Shown: piece by piece, positions 42,038 to 49,939 of the stretch
Numbering within the stretch: the first letter of the stretch is position 1
How the letters are laid out: each line of letters starts with the position of its first letter
Assembly: GCA_902168205.1 (NCBI GenBank)
Contig: CABHOK010000014.1
Span: forward strand, 310,001-374,000
Length of the DNA: 64,000 bases
Source of the DNA: an uncultured Chitinophaga sp.
GTDB taxonomy: Bacteria; Bacteroidota; Bacteroidia; Cytophagales; Cyclobacteriaceae
Direction: 5' to 3'
Program-made: the position numbers and the translations under genes
The notes under the pieces: model-generated
Told to the model about the DNA's origin: nothing
Database searches by the model: none
Seen by the model: only the letters and a program-made list of their open reading frames with translations

Positions 42038-42985
42038 ATGATTACACAAGAAGCTATTGAAGCCGCACACGAGCGCATTAAAGTATATATCAATCATACT
42101 CCAGTGTTGACATCGGAGGCGATAGACAATCTTGCCGGAGCAAGTATATTTTTCAAATGCGAAAATCTGCAGAAGATCGGTGCCTTCAAGGCGCGCGGTG
42201 CCATGAATGCAGTGCTCACGCTGACCCCGGAAGCAAGAGCAAAAGGTGTAGCTACTCATTCATCGGGTAATCATGCACAGGCTATAGCGCGGTCTGCGAA
42301 GATCATGGGTATAAAATCCTATATCGTAATGCCGCGCACGGCTCCTGAAATAAAGAAGCAGGGTGTACTAAGTTTTGGAGGCGAGATTTTCGAATGCGAA
42401 CCAACACTCGAGTCGCGCGAGACTACCCTGCAAGAGGTTGTTGGTAAAACCGGTGCGAGTGTAATCCATCCGTTCAACAATTACGAAGTAATTACCGGGC
42501 AGGCTACGGCAGCCAAAGAATTTTTTGAAGATATACCAGCAATGGATGTTATTATACCTCCTGTAGGTGGTGGCGGATTATTAAGTGGAACAGCATTGTC
42601 GGCAAAATATTTTTCTCCATCAACTCTGGTATATGCCGGTGAACCGGAAGGAGCCGATGATGCGTATCGTTCGTTAAAGAGTGGTTCGATTCAACCATCA
42701 CAATCCAATTCTATTGCTGACGGATTGCTCACTACGCTGGGCGATAAAACATTTCCCATTGTACGCGACCATGTGAAGGAAGTGATCACCGTAAGCGACC
42801 AGGAGATCACAAACGCCATGCGTATACTTTGGGACAATCTCAAAGTTATTGTAGAACCTTCAGGCGCTGTTCCTTTTGCAGCTGTGTTAAAAGCAAAAGA
42901 AAAGCTCAAGGGTAAACGTATCGGTGTAATTATATCCGGAGGAAATGTAGACCTGGCGCGGGCCGCCAAACTCTTCGGCTTATAA
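42038..42985 (+). CDS. PLP-dependent threonine/serine dehydratase
   Basis: 315 residues, catabolic (TdcB-like) length with no ACT regulatory domain. K51 in IGAFKARGA forms the Schiff base, SSGNHAQAIA binds the substrate carboxylate, and PVGGGGLLSG binds the PLP phosphate. It deaminates threonine or serine to oxobutyrate or pyruvate; serine-racemase activity is also possible in this family. The placement after a dipeptidyl peptidase fits amino-acid catabolism. Confidence 0.9.
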   Translation: MITQEAIEAAHERIKVYINHTPVLTSEAIDNLAGASIFFKCENLQKIGAFKARGAMNAVLTLTPEARAKGVATHSSGNHAQAIARSAKIMGIKSYIVMPRTAPEIKKQGVLSFGGEIFECEPTLESRETTLQEVVGKTGASVIHPFNNYEVITGQATAAKEFFEDIPAMDVIIPPVGGGGLLSGTALSAKYFSPSTLVYAGEPEGADDAYRSLKSGSIQPSQSNSIADGLLTTLGDKTFPIVRDHVKEVITVSDQEITNAMRILWDNLKVIVEPSGAVPFAAVLKAKEKLKGKRIGVIISGGNVDLARAAKLFGL

Positions 42986-43003
42986 AAATGTACAAATAAA
43001 AAA

Positions 43004-43048
43004 CCGTTCTGTCTATATACTATATATGTACAGAACGGCTTTTGTTTT
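43004..43048. terminator. Bidirectional terminator
   Basis: CCGTTCTGT (43004-43012) and ACAGAACGG (43030-43038), 17-base AT-rich loop, T-rich on both strands. Between the dehydratase and scpA, which converge. Confidence 0.85.
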
Positions 43049-43064
43049 AGGGTAGCTATATCTA

Positions 43065-43847
43065 TTAGCTGAACTCTTCCGTGTTTAGTGTTATTTCAGG
43101 AGCGCCTTCCTGTTTAGAGATCCAGAAGTTATTGAATCCTTCACCAACCTGTATTGTGAGAACTTGTAATGCTAGCAGTTCCAGTATGGCAAGGAAGTTA
43201 AAAATCAATCCGATGCGTGAAGGGAAAGACTCCAGCAATTCAACAAAAGAGAGCTTCGATGTTTTACTCAACTCATCGATCAGGTATTTCTTCTGTCCTA
43301 CTACGGTATACGGATACTGCACTACCTGGTGAACAGGTTTATTTTTTTCAGCAGCAGCTTTCTTCAATACCTTTTCAAATACCTGCATTAACTTAAATAT
43401 AGTGATGTCCTGAAGTTCGGCTTCCACGTTGGTGCTTTCAGCGAGGGTCTTCAATTCCTTCACCAGGTTGCCGCGCTTCTCTTTGGTGAGCTCAGTTTCT
43501 TCCATTTTATGGAAAGTATCCACCACCGATTTATACTTCTTGTATTCGAGCAGGTGTCGAACGAGTTCTTCACGCGGGTCAATTTCATTTCCTTGTTCAT
43601 CCAACTGTGGTCGCGGCAACAGCATTTTAGATTTGATGCGCATAAGCGTTGCTGCTACCAATATAAACTCACTCGCTACCTCAATGTTGAGTTGCTCCAT
43701 CTGCTGGATATAGGCCAGGAAGTCGTTGGTGATCTTCGAAATCGGAATATCGTAGATATCGAGTTCATCACGTTCAATGAAAAACAGCAGAAGATCGAAA
43801 GGACCTTCGAACAGCGGGAGTTTAACCTCAAAATTTTCCTGTGTCAT
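43065..43847 (-). CDS. scpA: Segregation and condensation protein A
   Basis: 260 residues from the ATG at 43847; a TTG 18 bases further out overlaps the -7 box. The kleisin N-terminus FEVKLPLFEGPFDLLLFFIERDELDIYDIPISKIT is diagnostic, and the C-terminal winged helix follows SFVELLESFPSRIGLIFNFLAILELLALQ. ScpA bridges the SMC dimer for chromosome segregation. scpB is not adjacent. Confidence 0.95.
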   Translation of the reverse strand: MTQENFEVKLPLFEGPFDLLLFFIERDELDIYDIPISKITNDFLAYIQQMEQLNIEVASEFILVAATLMRIKSKMLLPRPQLDEQGNEIDPREELVRHLLEYKKYKSVVDTFHKMEETELTKEKRGNLVKELKTLAESTNVEAELQDITIFKLMQVFEKVLKKAAAEKNKPVHQVVQYPYTVVGQKKYLIDELSKTSKLSFVELLESFPSRIGLIFNFLAILELLALQVLTIQVGEGFNNFWISKQEGAPEITLNTEEFS

Positions 43848-43862
43848 AGTCGGAGTGAGGGG

Positions 43863-43870
43863 CAAATTTA
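43863..43870 (-). promoter_or_regulatory. -7 promoter box for scpA
   Basis: Reads TAAATTTG on the minus strand, a perfect TAnnTTTG, 15 bases before the ATG at 43847; leader about 9 bases. Confidence 0.6.
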
Positions 43871-43908
43871 TTTATAATCCGGCAAAAAGCCCGATTGAAA
43901 AGAAATAC

Positions 43909-43916
43909 TAATTTTG
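43909..43916 (+). promoter_or_regulatory. -7 promoter box TAATTTTG for dxs
   Basis: Perfect TAnnTTTG about 130 bases before the dxs start, divergent from the scpA promoter. It gives a leader of about 120 bases with no recognisable TPP or other riboswitch. Confidence 0.5.
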
Positions 43917-44045
43917 TGGCTTTATTTTTTCTCCCAAACCTTCCTTTTCGGTCAATTGGTACGTTAAAACGCAGGTTAGGAGCGATAGTTTAAAACTCTT
44001 ACCTTCAATTATTGTTTATAAGAGGCATATAATCCACAAAAACCC

Positions 44046-45965
44046 ATGCTGATAACTCCGGGAAAACTTTTGGCAGAGATCAACTCGCCTGACGATCTTA
44101 AAAAGCTCGATCAAGCTCAACTCGTTCAGCTCTGCGATGAGCTCCGCCATTTCATTATTGATAATGTCTCGGTTTATGGAGGCCACTTCGGTGCAAGCCT
44201 CGGGGTTGTAGAACTCACCGTTGCTTTACATTATGTTTTTAAAACGCCTCACGACAACCTGGTTTGGGACGTAGGACACCAAGCATACGGTCATAAAATT
44301 TTAACAGGTCGCAGAGATACATTTTATACCAACCGTGTATATAACGGCCTTTCAGGTTTCCCCAAAAGAAAAGAAAGTGAATACGATGCGTTTGGCGTTG
44401 GTCACTCTTCTACTTCCGTATCGGCAGCGTTAGGTATGGCTGTTGCCGCCAAGTACCTCGGCCAGGATGAACGCCAGCATATAGCCGTTATTGGCGATGG
44501 TGCCTTAACCGGTGGAATGGCCTTTGAAGGATTGAATCATGCCGGTGTATCGGACTCTAACATTCTGATCATTCTCAACGACAACTGTATGTCGATCGAT
44601 CCGAATGTAGGAGCACTCAAAGATTACCTTACCGATATAACTACCTCACGTACCTATAACAAACTGAAAGATGAAGTATGGAATTTACTCGGTAAACTTT
44701 CCAACTTCGGCAAGAGTGCGCAGGAGATTGTCTCAAAAGTTGAGAACGGTATAAAATCAACATTACTGAGTCAGAGTAATTTATTCGAATCACTCAACCT
44801 CCGCTACTTCGGTCCGGTAGATGGTCATGATGTAAATCATCTTGTTACCATCCTCAACGATCTTAAAAATATAAAAGGTCCAAAGATACTTCACTGTGTT
44901 ACCGTGAAAGGTAAAGGCTATGGCCCGGCCGAAAAAGGTAATGCTACCACATGGCATGCTCCCGGTACATTTGATAAGATTACCGGTGAGATCTTCAAGA
45001 AAGTTTACGAGAAGCCGCAGGCACCTAAGTACCAGGATGTATTTGGACATACCTTGGTAGAGCTTGCAAAAGCCAACGATAAAATTGTAGGTATAACTCC
45101 GGCCATGCCTTCGGGTTCGTCCATGAACATCATGATGAAAGAGATGCCTGATCGCGCATTTGATGTAGGTATAGCCGAGCAACATGCTGTTACGTTTTCG
45201 GCCGGTCTTGCAACGCAGGGACTGGTGCCTTTCTGCAATATTTATAGTTCGTTCATGCAGCGTGCTTACGACCAGGTGGTGCACGATGTATGCATTCAGA
45301 ATTTACCGGTTAATTTTTGTCTCGATCGCGCAGGCTTTGCCGGTGCAGACGGACCAACACATCACGGTGCGTATGATATAGCATACTTCCGCTGCTTACC
45401 GAATATAGTTGTAGCAGCCCCTATGAACGAAGCTGAACTTCGTAACCTGATGTATACGGCACAACTGCCTCGCACGGAACTTGCGTTCTCGATTCGTTAC
45501 CCGCGTGGCCAGGGTGTAATGCCGGAGTGGAGAACACCGATGGAAGCTATAGCGATTGGAACGGGTCGTAAATTGAAAGAAGGAAACGAACTCGCTATTT
45601 TAACACTTGGCCATATAGGTAATTATGCTGTGGAAGTTTGCGAGCGACTCGCCCGTCAGAATATTTCCATTGGTCATTATGATATGCGTTTTGCAAAACC
45701 ATTGGATGAAAAACTGCTGCATGAAATATTCAGTCAGTATAAAAAAATAATCACGGTAGAAGATGGCTGTTTACAGGGAGGATTCGGAAGTGCTATTCTT
45801 GAATTCATGGCCGACAACAACCTGCATGCAGAAGTAAGACGCCTGGGAATTCCGGATAGAATAGTGGAGCATGGTGAGCAACATGAACTTCACCACGAAT
45901 GTGGTTTTGATGCTGAAGGAATTGAACGCACCGTTGTAGAAATGTTGGAATTAGTACCGAGGTAA
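44046..45965 (+). CDS. dxs: 1-deoxy-D-xylulose-5-phosphate synthase
   Basis: 639 residues. The TPP-binding GDGALTGGMAFEGLNHAG to NDN segment near 155-185, the catalytic Glu in IAEQHAVTFSAG near 380, VGHQAYGHKIL near 80 and the C-terminal DGCLQGGFGSA domain are all in place. It makes DXP from pyruvate and glyceraldehyde-3-phosphate, the entry step of the MEP isoprenoid route that feeds the prenyl synthetase at 22-23 kb. The stop overlaps the next gene's start (TAATG). Confidence 0.97.
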   Translation: MLITPGKLLAEINSPDDLKKLDQAQLVQLCDELRHFIIDNVSVYGGHFGASLGVVELTVALHYVFKTPHDNLVWDVGHQAYGHKILTGRRDTFYTNRVYNGLSGFPKRKESEYDAFGVGHSSTSVSAALGMAVAAKYLGQDERQHIAVIGDGALTGGMAFEGLNHAGVSDSNILIILNDNCMSIDPNVGALKDYLTDITTSRTYNKLKDEVWNLLGKLSNFGKSAQEIVSKVENGIKSTLLSQSNLFESLNLRYFGPVDGHDVNHLVTILNDLKNIKGPKILHCVTVKGKGYGPAEKGNATTWHAPGTFDKITGEIFKKVYEKPQAPKYQDVFGHTLVELAKANDKIVGITPAMPSGSSMNIMMKEMPDRAFDVGIAEQHAVTFSAGLATQGLVPFCNIYSSFMQRAYDQVVHDVCIQNLPVNFCLDRAGFAGADGPTHHGAYDIAYFRCLPNIVVAAPMNEAELRNLMYTAQLPRTELAFSIRYPRGQGVMPEWRTPMEAIAIGTGRKLKEGNELAILTLGHIGNYAVEVCERLARQNISIGHYDMRFAKPLDEKLLHEIFSQYKKIITVEDGCLQGGFGSAILEFMADNNLHAEVRRLGIPDRIVEHGEQHELHHECGFDAEGIERTVVEMLELVPR

Positions 45966-46726
45966 TGTTAAAGATTTTTTCGGCTGTAAGAGGAAGTGGC
46001 AGACCTGTGATTCTCATTCACGGGTTCCCGATGAATAGTAATGTGTGGGACAATTTCGCCACACCTTTATCGAAGCACTATAAAGTTTACACACCTGATC
46101 TGCCCGGGTTCGGGAAAAGTAAACTGCTTGATTTACCTTTTACTATAGAAGCAGTAGCCACTCAGTTGCTTGACTGGATGGATGAACAAAAAATTGAAAA
46201 CCCCGTGGTGATCGGGCACTCGCTGGGTGGATATGTAGCACTCGCGATGGCTGCAAAAAATCCCGAGCGACTGGCTGGTATAGGACTCTTTCATTCTACC
46301 GCTGCAGAAGACTCTGTGGAAAAAAAAGAGTCGCGTACAAAAACCATCGAGTTCGTTAAAAAAAACGGAGTACTCGCTTTCACATCTAATTTTATCCAGC
46401 AACTTTTTGCCAACCCGGAGCATCCGGCTATAGCAACGGTTCGTGAAATTGCCATTCAATCGCAGGAAGATGCTGTGGTTGGGTATACGCAGGCCATGCG
46501 CGATCGCCCATCACGCATACACGTTCTTCAGGATTTTGATAAACCCGTATTGTTGATTGCCGGTGAAAAAGACCAGGGCATTCCGGCGGCAAGTATACAG
46601 CAACAGGCTTCGTTGTGTAAACAATCACATCTTCATGTTATACCAAATGTAGCGCACATGGGGATGTTTGAAAAACCTGATGAAACTGTTAACCTTGCTA
46701 AACTTTTTATTGACCACTGTAAGTGA
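45965..46726 (+). CDS. Alpha/beta hydrolase
   Basis: 253 residues. Oxyanion loop HGFPMNSNVWD (18-28), nucleophile in VIGHSLGGYVAL with Ser near 84, acid in EKDQGIP and His in NVAHMGMFEKP. Most similar in layout to small esterase/perhydrolase-type hydrolases; the natural substrate is unknown. Its ATG overlaps the dxs stop by one base (TAATG), so translation is coupled and a link to isoprenoid supply is possible. Confidence 0.85.
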   Translation: MLKIFSAVRGSGRPVILIHGFPMNSNVWDNFATPLSKHYKVYTPDLPGFGKSKLLDLPFTIEAVATQLLDWMDEQKIENPVVIGHSLGGYVALAMAAKNPERLAGIGLFHSTAAEDSVEKKESRTKTIEFVKKNGVLAFTSNFIQQLFANPEHPAIATVREIAIQSQEDAVVGYTQAMRDRPSRIHVLQDFDKPVLLIAGEKDQGIPAASIQQQASLCKQSHLHVIPNVAHMGMFEKPDETVNLAKLFIDHCK

Positions 46727-46836
46727 ACCGCATGGTTTGTTACATTACCGTTAGTAATTTGACTAAAACAATATTAAATTGTATATGTTTTCGGTGCACT
46801 CGCGCCCGCGTGTTAGGTTTAATAAAAACAGGATTC

Positions 46837-46844
46837 TATATTTG
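46837..46844 (+). promoter_or_regulatory. -7 promoter box TATATTTG
   Basis: Perfect TAnnTTTG about 33 bases before the ATG of the zinc-ribbon membrane protein; leader about 26 bases. No exact TTTG at -33. Confidence 0.55.
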
Positions 46845-46876
46845 CTAATAGGAATATTAATAACCAACCTGTAACC

Positions 46877-47629
46877 ATGGAAGAGATAGTAGATCCACAC
46901 CAGTATGACGCTTGGAATTCGATGGCAAAGAACATAGCGTTTGCTGCCTGGGCAATTGCCATTCTGATTGCTTTGTATCATGTAGTGAGACTAGCAACGA
47001 TGAATGATGCCAAAACCAAATATGATTACATTAACCGGAGCGAGATTAAAACATTATGGATTGCTTCTGTTATTCTGGTAATCGGTTGCTGCTTTTACGC
47101 AAATGCAAACATCGTAGAACTTAATGCACTTTGGATTTTCGTGCGCGTGTTTACAACATTTGCCATGGGGTTAATTGTAGCGCTGATCATTCAGAACCTC
47201 TTGAAGTTTTACTATCCCTTCTTTATCGAAAAACGTTTGAAAGTACTTCGTTACAAGCCACGTGTTTCTCCGAAAACCGGTAAGGCTATGAAGCTTCTGA
47301 GTGAAGATGAAGAAGATGCTTACCTCGATGAAGGTATGCAGGCAGAAGAAAATGTATTCTCCATTGACTACGATGTATGGAAAGATGAAGAAACCGGATA
47401 CGTTAAAATTGAGCGTTACTCTGGTCACTTGCATGCATTGCAATGCCCTGAGTGTAACTATCAAACCTTTAAAGTTGTACGCGAAGAGATTCTGAAAAAT
47501 CCTTCCGCAACAGAAGAAGGCGAACTGTTAAAGCATTTCCAGTGTGGCTATTGTGGATACAAAGCCAAGAAAACTGTTACGTTAAGAATGTCTCAGAAAT
47601 TTGAAGAATCATCTGCAGCAACGGCATAA
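46877..47629 (+). CDS. Membrane protein with C-terminal zinc-ribbon
   Basis: 250 residues. Three membrane helices (about 20-38, 59-76 and 87-108), then a cytosolic acidic linker (SEDEEDAYLDEGMQAEE) and a treble-clef/zinc-ribbon made by CPEC (190, 193) and CGYC (223, 226). No enzyme motif. Such a layout suggests a membrane-anchored adaptor for nucleic acid or protein binding; the function is unknown. Own promoter and terminator, so it is monocistronic. Confidence 0.72.
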   Translation: MEEIVDPHQYDAWNSMAKNIAFAAWAIAILIALYHVVRLATMNDAKTKYDYINRSEIKTLWIASVILVIGCCFYANANIVELNALWIFVRVFTTFAMGLIVALIIQNLLKFYYPFFIEKRLKVLRYKPRVSPKTGKAMKLLSEDEEDAYLDEGMQAEENVFSIDYDVWKDEETGYVKIERYSGHLHALQCPECNYQTFKVVREEILKNPSATEEGELLKHFQCGYCGYKAKKTVTLRMSQKFEESSAATA

Positions 47630-47649
47630 CACTTTACTAGATAACATAA

Positions 47650-47679
47650 AAAAATCCCGGGCTACCCTCGGGATTTTTT
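47650..47679. terminator. Bidirectional terminator
   Basis: AAAATCCCG/CGGGATTTT stem (47651-47659 and 47669-47677), further closed inside by GG..CC, with flanking A and T runs. Between the zinc-ribbon protein and the converging PNP. Confidence 0.9.
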
Positions 47680-47686
47680 ATTTTGG

Positions 47687-48502
47687 TTAAATCCGGGCGA
47701 TCAACTCTTTATATAGATTCGTAAGCACGGGCTCGGACTTACCGGCTACAGCAATGATCTCTGCTATATTAACCGACTTCAGGTTATCCGGATCACAATC
47801 GTCTGTTAATACAGATATAGCGCAGCAGGGCAAGCCCATGTGATTAGCAACAATAACTTCAGGCACGGTACTCATACCCACGGCATCAGCCCCCATGTTG
47901 CGCAGAAAGCGGTACTCAGCACGCGTCTCCAGGTTAGGACCTGTTACACTTACATATACACCTATATTAAGCTTTATGCCTTGCTCTTTGGCAATGCTCG
48001 CCAGGTGGTTATTCAGGTAAGTTGAGTATGGTCTGCTCATATCCGGAAAGCGTGGGCCAAGTGCATCGTTGTTTATACCTCGTAGCGGATTATCGGGTTG
48101 GAAATTTATATGGTCGTCCAACAGCATCAGCTCACCTTTCTTCCAGCTCAAATTCATGTTACCAGCTGCATTGGACAGCAGCAGGTGTTTTATCCCCAAC
48201 GATTTCATAACACGTACCGGGAATGTAATCTGCTGCATGCTATAGCCCTCGTAGTAATGGAAGCGTCCCTGCATGGCGAGTACATATTTTCCTTGTAGTA
48301 ACCCATATATAAGTTTACCCTTGTGCGACTCTACTGTTGAAACAGGAAAGTACGGTATATCATGATACTCTACTACTACGGGATTCTGAATCTCCTTTAC
48401 AAAAAGACTCCCGAGACCCGTACCGAGAATTACACCTATCGCAGGCTGTGTTACACCTCGCTTTCGGATATAGTCGGATGCTTCATTTATCTGATCGATC
48501 AT
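47687..48502 (-). CDS. Purine nucleoside phosphorylase (trimeric, class I)
   Basis: 271 residues from the ATG at 48502 (MIDQINEA). GVILGTGLGSLF, VESHKGKLIYG, QGRFHYYEGYS (phosphate binding), LLSNAAGNMN, VTGPNLETRAEYRFLRNMGADAVGMSTVPEVI and VLTDDCD are the trimeric-PNP signatures; E in LETRAEY and an Asp-containing end bind the purine. It splits inosine/guanosine with phosphate for purine salvage. An upstream open extension was rejected as not conserved in type. Confidence 0.94.
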   Translation of the reverse strand: MIDQINEASDYIRKRGVTQPAIGVILGTGLGSLFVKEIQNPVVVEYHDIPYFPVSTVESHKGKLIYGLLQGKYVLAMQGRFHYYEGYSMQQITFPVRVMKSLGIKHLLLSNAAGNMNLSWKKGELMLLDDHINFQPDNPLRGINNDALGPRFPDMSRPYSTYLNNHLASIAKEQGIKLNIGVYVSVTGPNLETRAEYRFLRNMGADAVGMSTVPEVIVANHMGLPCCAISVLTDDCDPDNLKSVNIAEIIAVAGKSEPVLTNLYKELIARI

Positions 48503-48560
48503 ATTGCTAAGTATTAAGCTACCCGTTAAATATACTATATACCGGCAAGTTCTGAGCAAT

Positions 48561-48588
48561 AAAAAAGCCCGTATGGATCGGGCTTCTT
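48561..48588 (-). terminator. Rho-independent terminator of the efflux operon
   Basis: AAGCCCG/CGGGCTT stem (48565-48571 and 48579-48585), followed on the minus strand by TTTTTTATT. Confidence 0.85.
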
Positions 48589-48613
48589 CTGTATACTTAT
48601 TTAAAAGATGTTG

Positions 48614-49939
48614 TTATTTCAGCAGACCACCATTCAAACGCAGTAGTTCTGTTTCGGCTACCTTGGCAAGGTAACGCGCGTTGATCAAACGATTATAGGC
48701 ATCGGCAAGACTTTGCTGTGCAGTACGCAATTCTATAAACGTAGTAATGCCTCTTTTGAACCCTTCGAGTGCGATGTAAACATTCTCTTTGGCAAGGAGT
48801 ATCGTTTCTTCTTCGATCAGTAATATTCGCTTGGCATTTTCATAGTCAACGTACGCGTTACGCAGGTTGGCATTTACATTCGTCTTGAGCTGATCGTAGA
48901 ATAATTGCTGGCGGGTATAATTCAGATCTGCCTGCTTGATCAATCGCCTGGTGTTAAATCCATTCAGGATCGGCACAGTTAACGTTAAGCCGTAGTTATA
49001 TCCATCTGACTGGCTATATAATGCAGAGAACGGGTTGATCAATTTAATGTTATCCGTCTTCGAGTAATTATAGGCTGCGTTAAAGCTCAACACCGGAAAC
49101 AGTTCTGCCTTCCGTTCATGCAACGAAAGCTTTGCTATATCGGTATTCATTGACGATGCCCGAAGACTATAATTAGTCGCCTCAAGATTGGAAGCAAGTT
49201 CCTCCTGTTTCAGATCAAGGTTAATGATGATGGTATCTGCCACATCGTATGGTATAGGAAGCTGCGAATCCACCAGCGCATTCAATTGTTCCTTCAACTG
49301 AATTATCAGTGACTCCTGCTGAATGGTGAGTGTTCGCTGTGCATTGAAATCAACTTTCGCTTGCAGCAGCTCCGGTTTACCACCGGTACCTACCTGTAAT
49401 TTTCGTTCTGCAAGTTTAACACGCTCCTCGCTTACAGCCATCTGTTCCTGCGTAGCTTTTAGCTGTTGCTTCTGACGCACTATATCATAATAATTGTTGA
49501 TCACGTTAGCGATCGTGGTAACCATCTGGTCTTTTATCAGCAACTCACCCTGTGCATTTATATAGCGAATACGATCAACGGTAGCGAACATCTTTGTTCC
49601 ATCAAACAAAGTCCAATTAAGTTGCACCGAAGCGTTGGTGTTGTTGGATACAGCCTTACCACTGTTGTTACGGGTGGCATCTTCAAAGCGAAGTTCCTGG
49701 TTGTTATTGTTGCGCGTAATAGCAGCAGTGCCATTTACCTGTGGTGCAAAGGCAGCCCATGCATAGCTCTGATCTGTAGCATAAGCCTCCGATGTATTTT
49801 TGGCTAACCGTACATCGTAATTTTTTTCAAGAGCCAGTGCAATTACCTGTTCTAATGATATTTGTTCCTGCGCATTTGCTGTGTTCTGAAATTGAAAAAA
49901 AGAAATAGCAAGGAGTAATACAGAAAGTCTAATCTTCAT
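48614..49939 (-). CDS. TolC-family outer-membrane efflux protein
   Basis: 441 residues from the ATG at 49939, signal about 1-23 (ending ANAQ). Two TolC-type coiled-coil repeats (ISLEQVIALALEKNYDVRLAKN and a second half near LNANLRNAYVDYENAKRILLIEEETILLAKENVYIALEGFKRG) with strand inserts. Its ATG lies inside the last 11 bases of the RND gene, hence coupled translation. It forms the outer-membrane channel of the tripartite pump. Confidence 0.93.
   Translation of the reverse strand: MKIRLSVLLLAISFFQFQNTANAQEQISLEQVIALALEKNYDVRLAKNTSEAYATDQSYAWAAFAPQVNGTAAITRNNNNQELRFEDATRNNSGKAVSNNTNASVQLNWTLFDGTKMFATVDRIRYINAQGELLIKDQMVTTIANVINNYYDIVRQKQQLKATQEQMAVSEERVKLAERKLQVGTGGKPELLQAKVDFNAQRTLTIQQESLIIQLKEQLNALVDSQLPIPYDVADTIIINLDLKQEELASNLEATNYSLRASSMNTDIAKLSLHERKAELFPVLSFNAAYNYSKTDNIKLINPFSALYSQSDGYNYGLTLTVPILNGFNTRRLIKQADLNYTRQQLFYDQLKTNVNANLRNAYVDYENAKRILLIEEETILLAKENVYIALEGFKRGITTFIELRTAQQSLADAYNRLINARYLAKVAETELLRLNGGLLK

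Noticed and set aside
43866-44045. Possible TPP riboswitch before dxs
   Set aside because: The long leader suggested it, but no THI-box sequence or matching stems were found.
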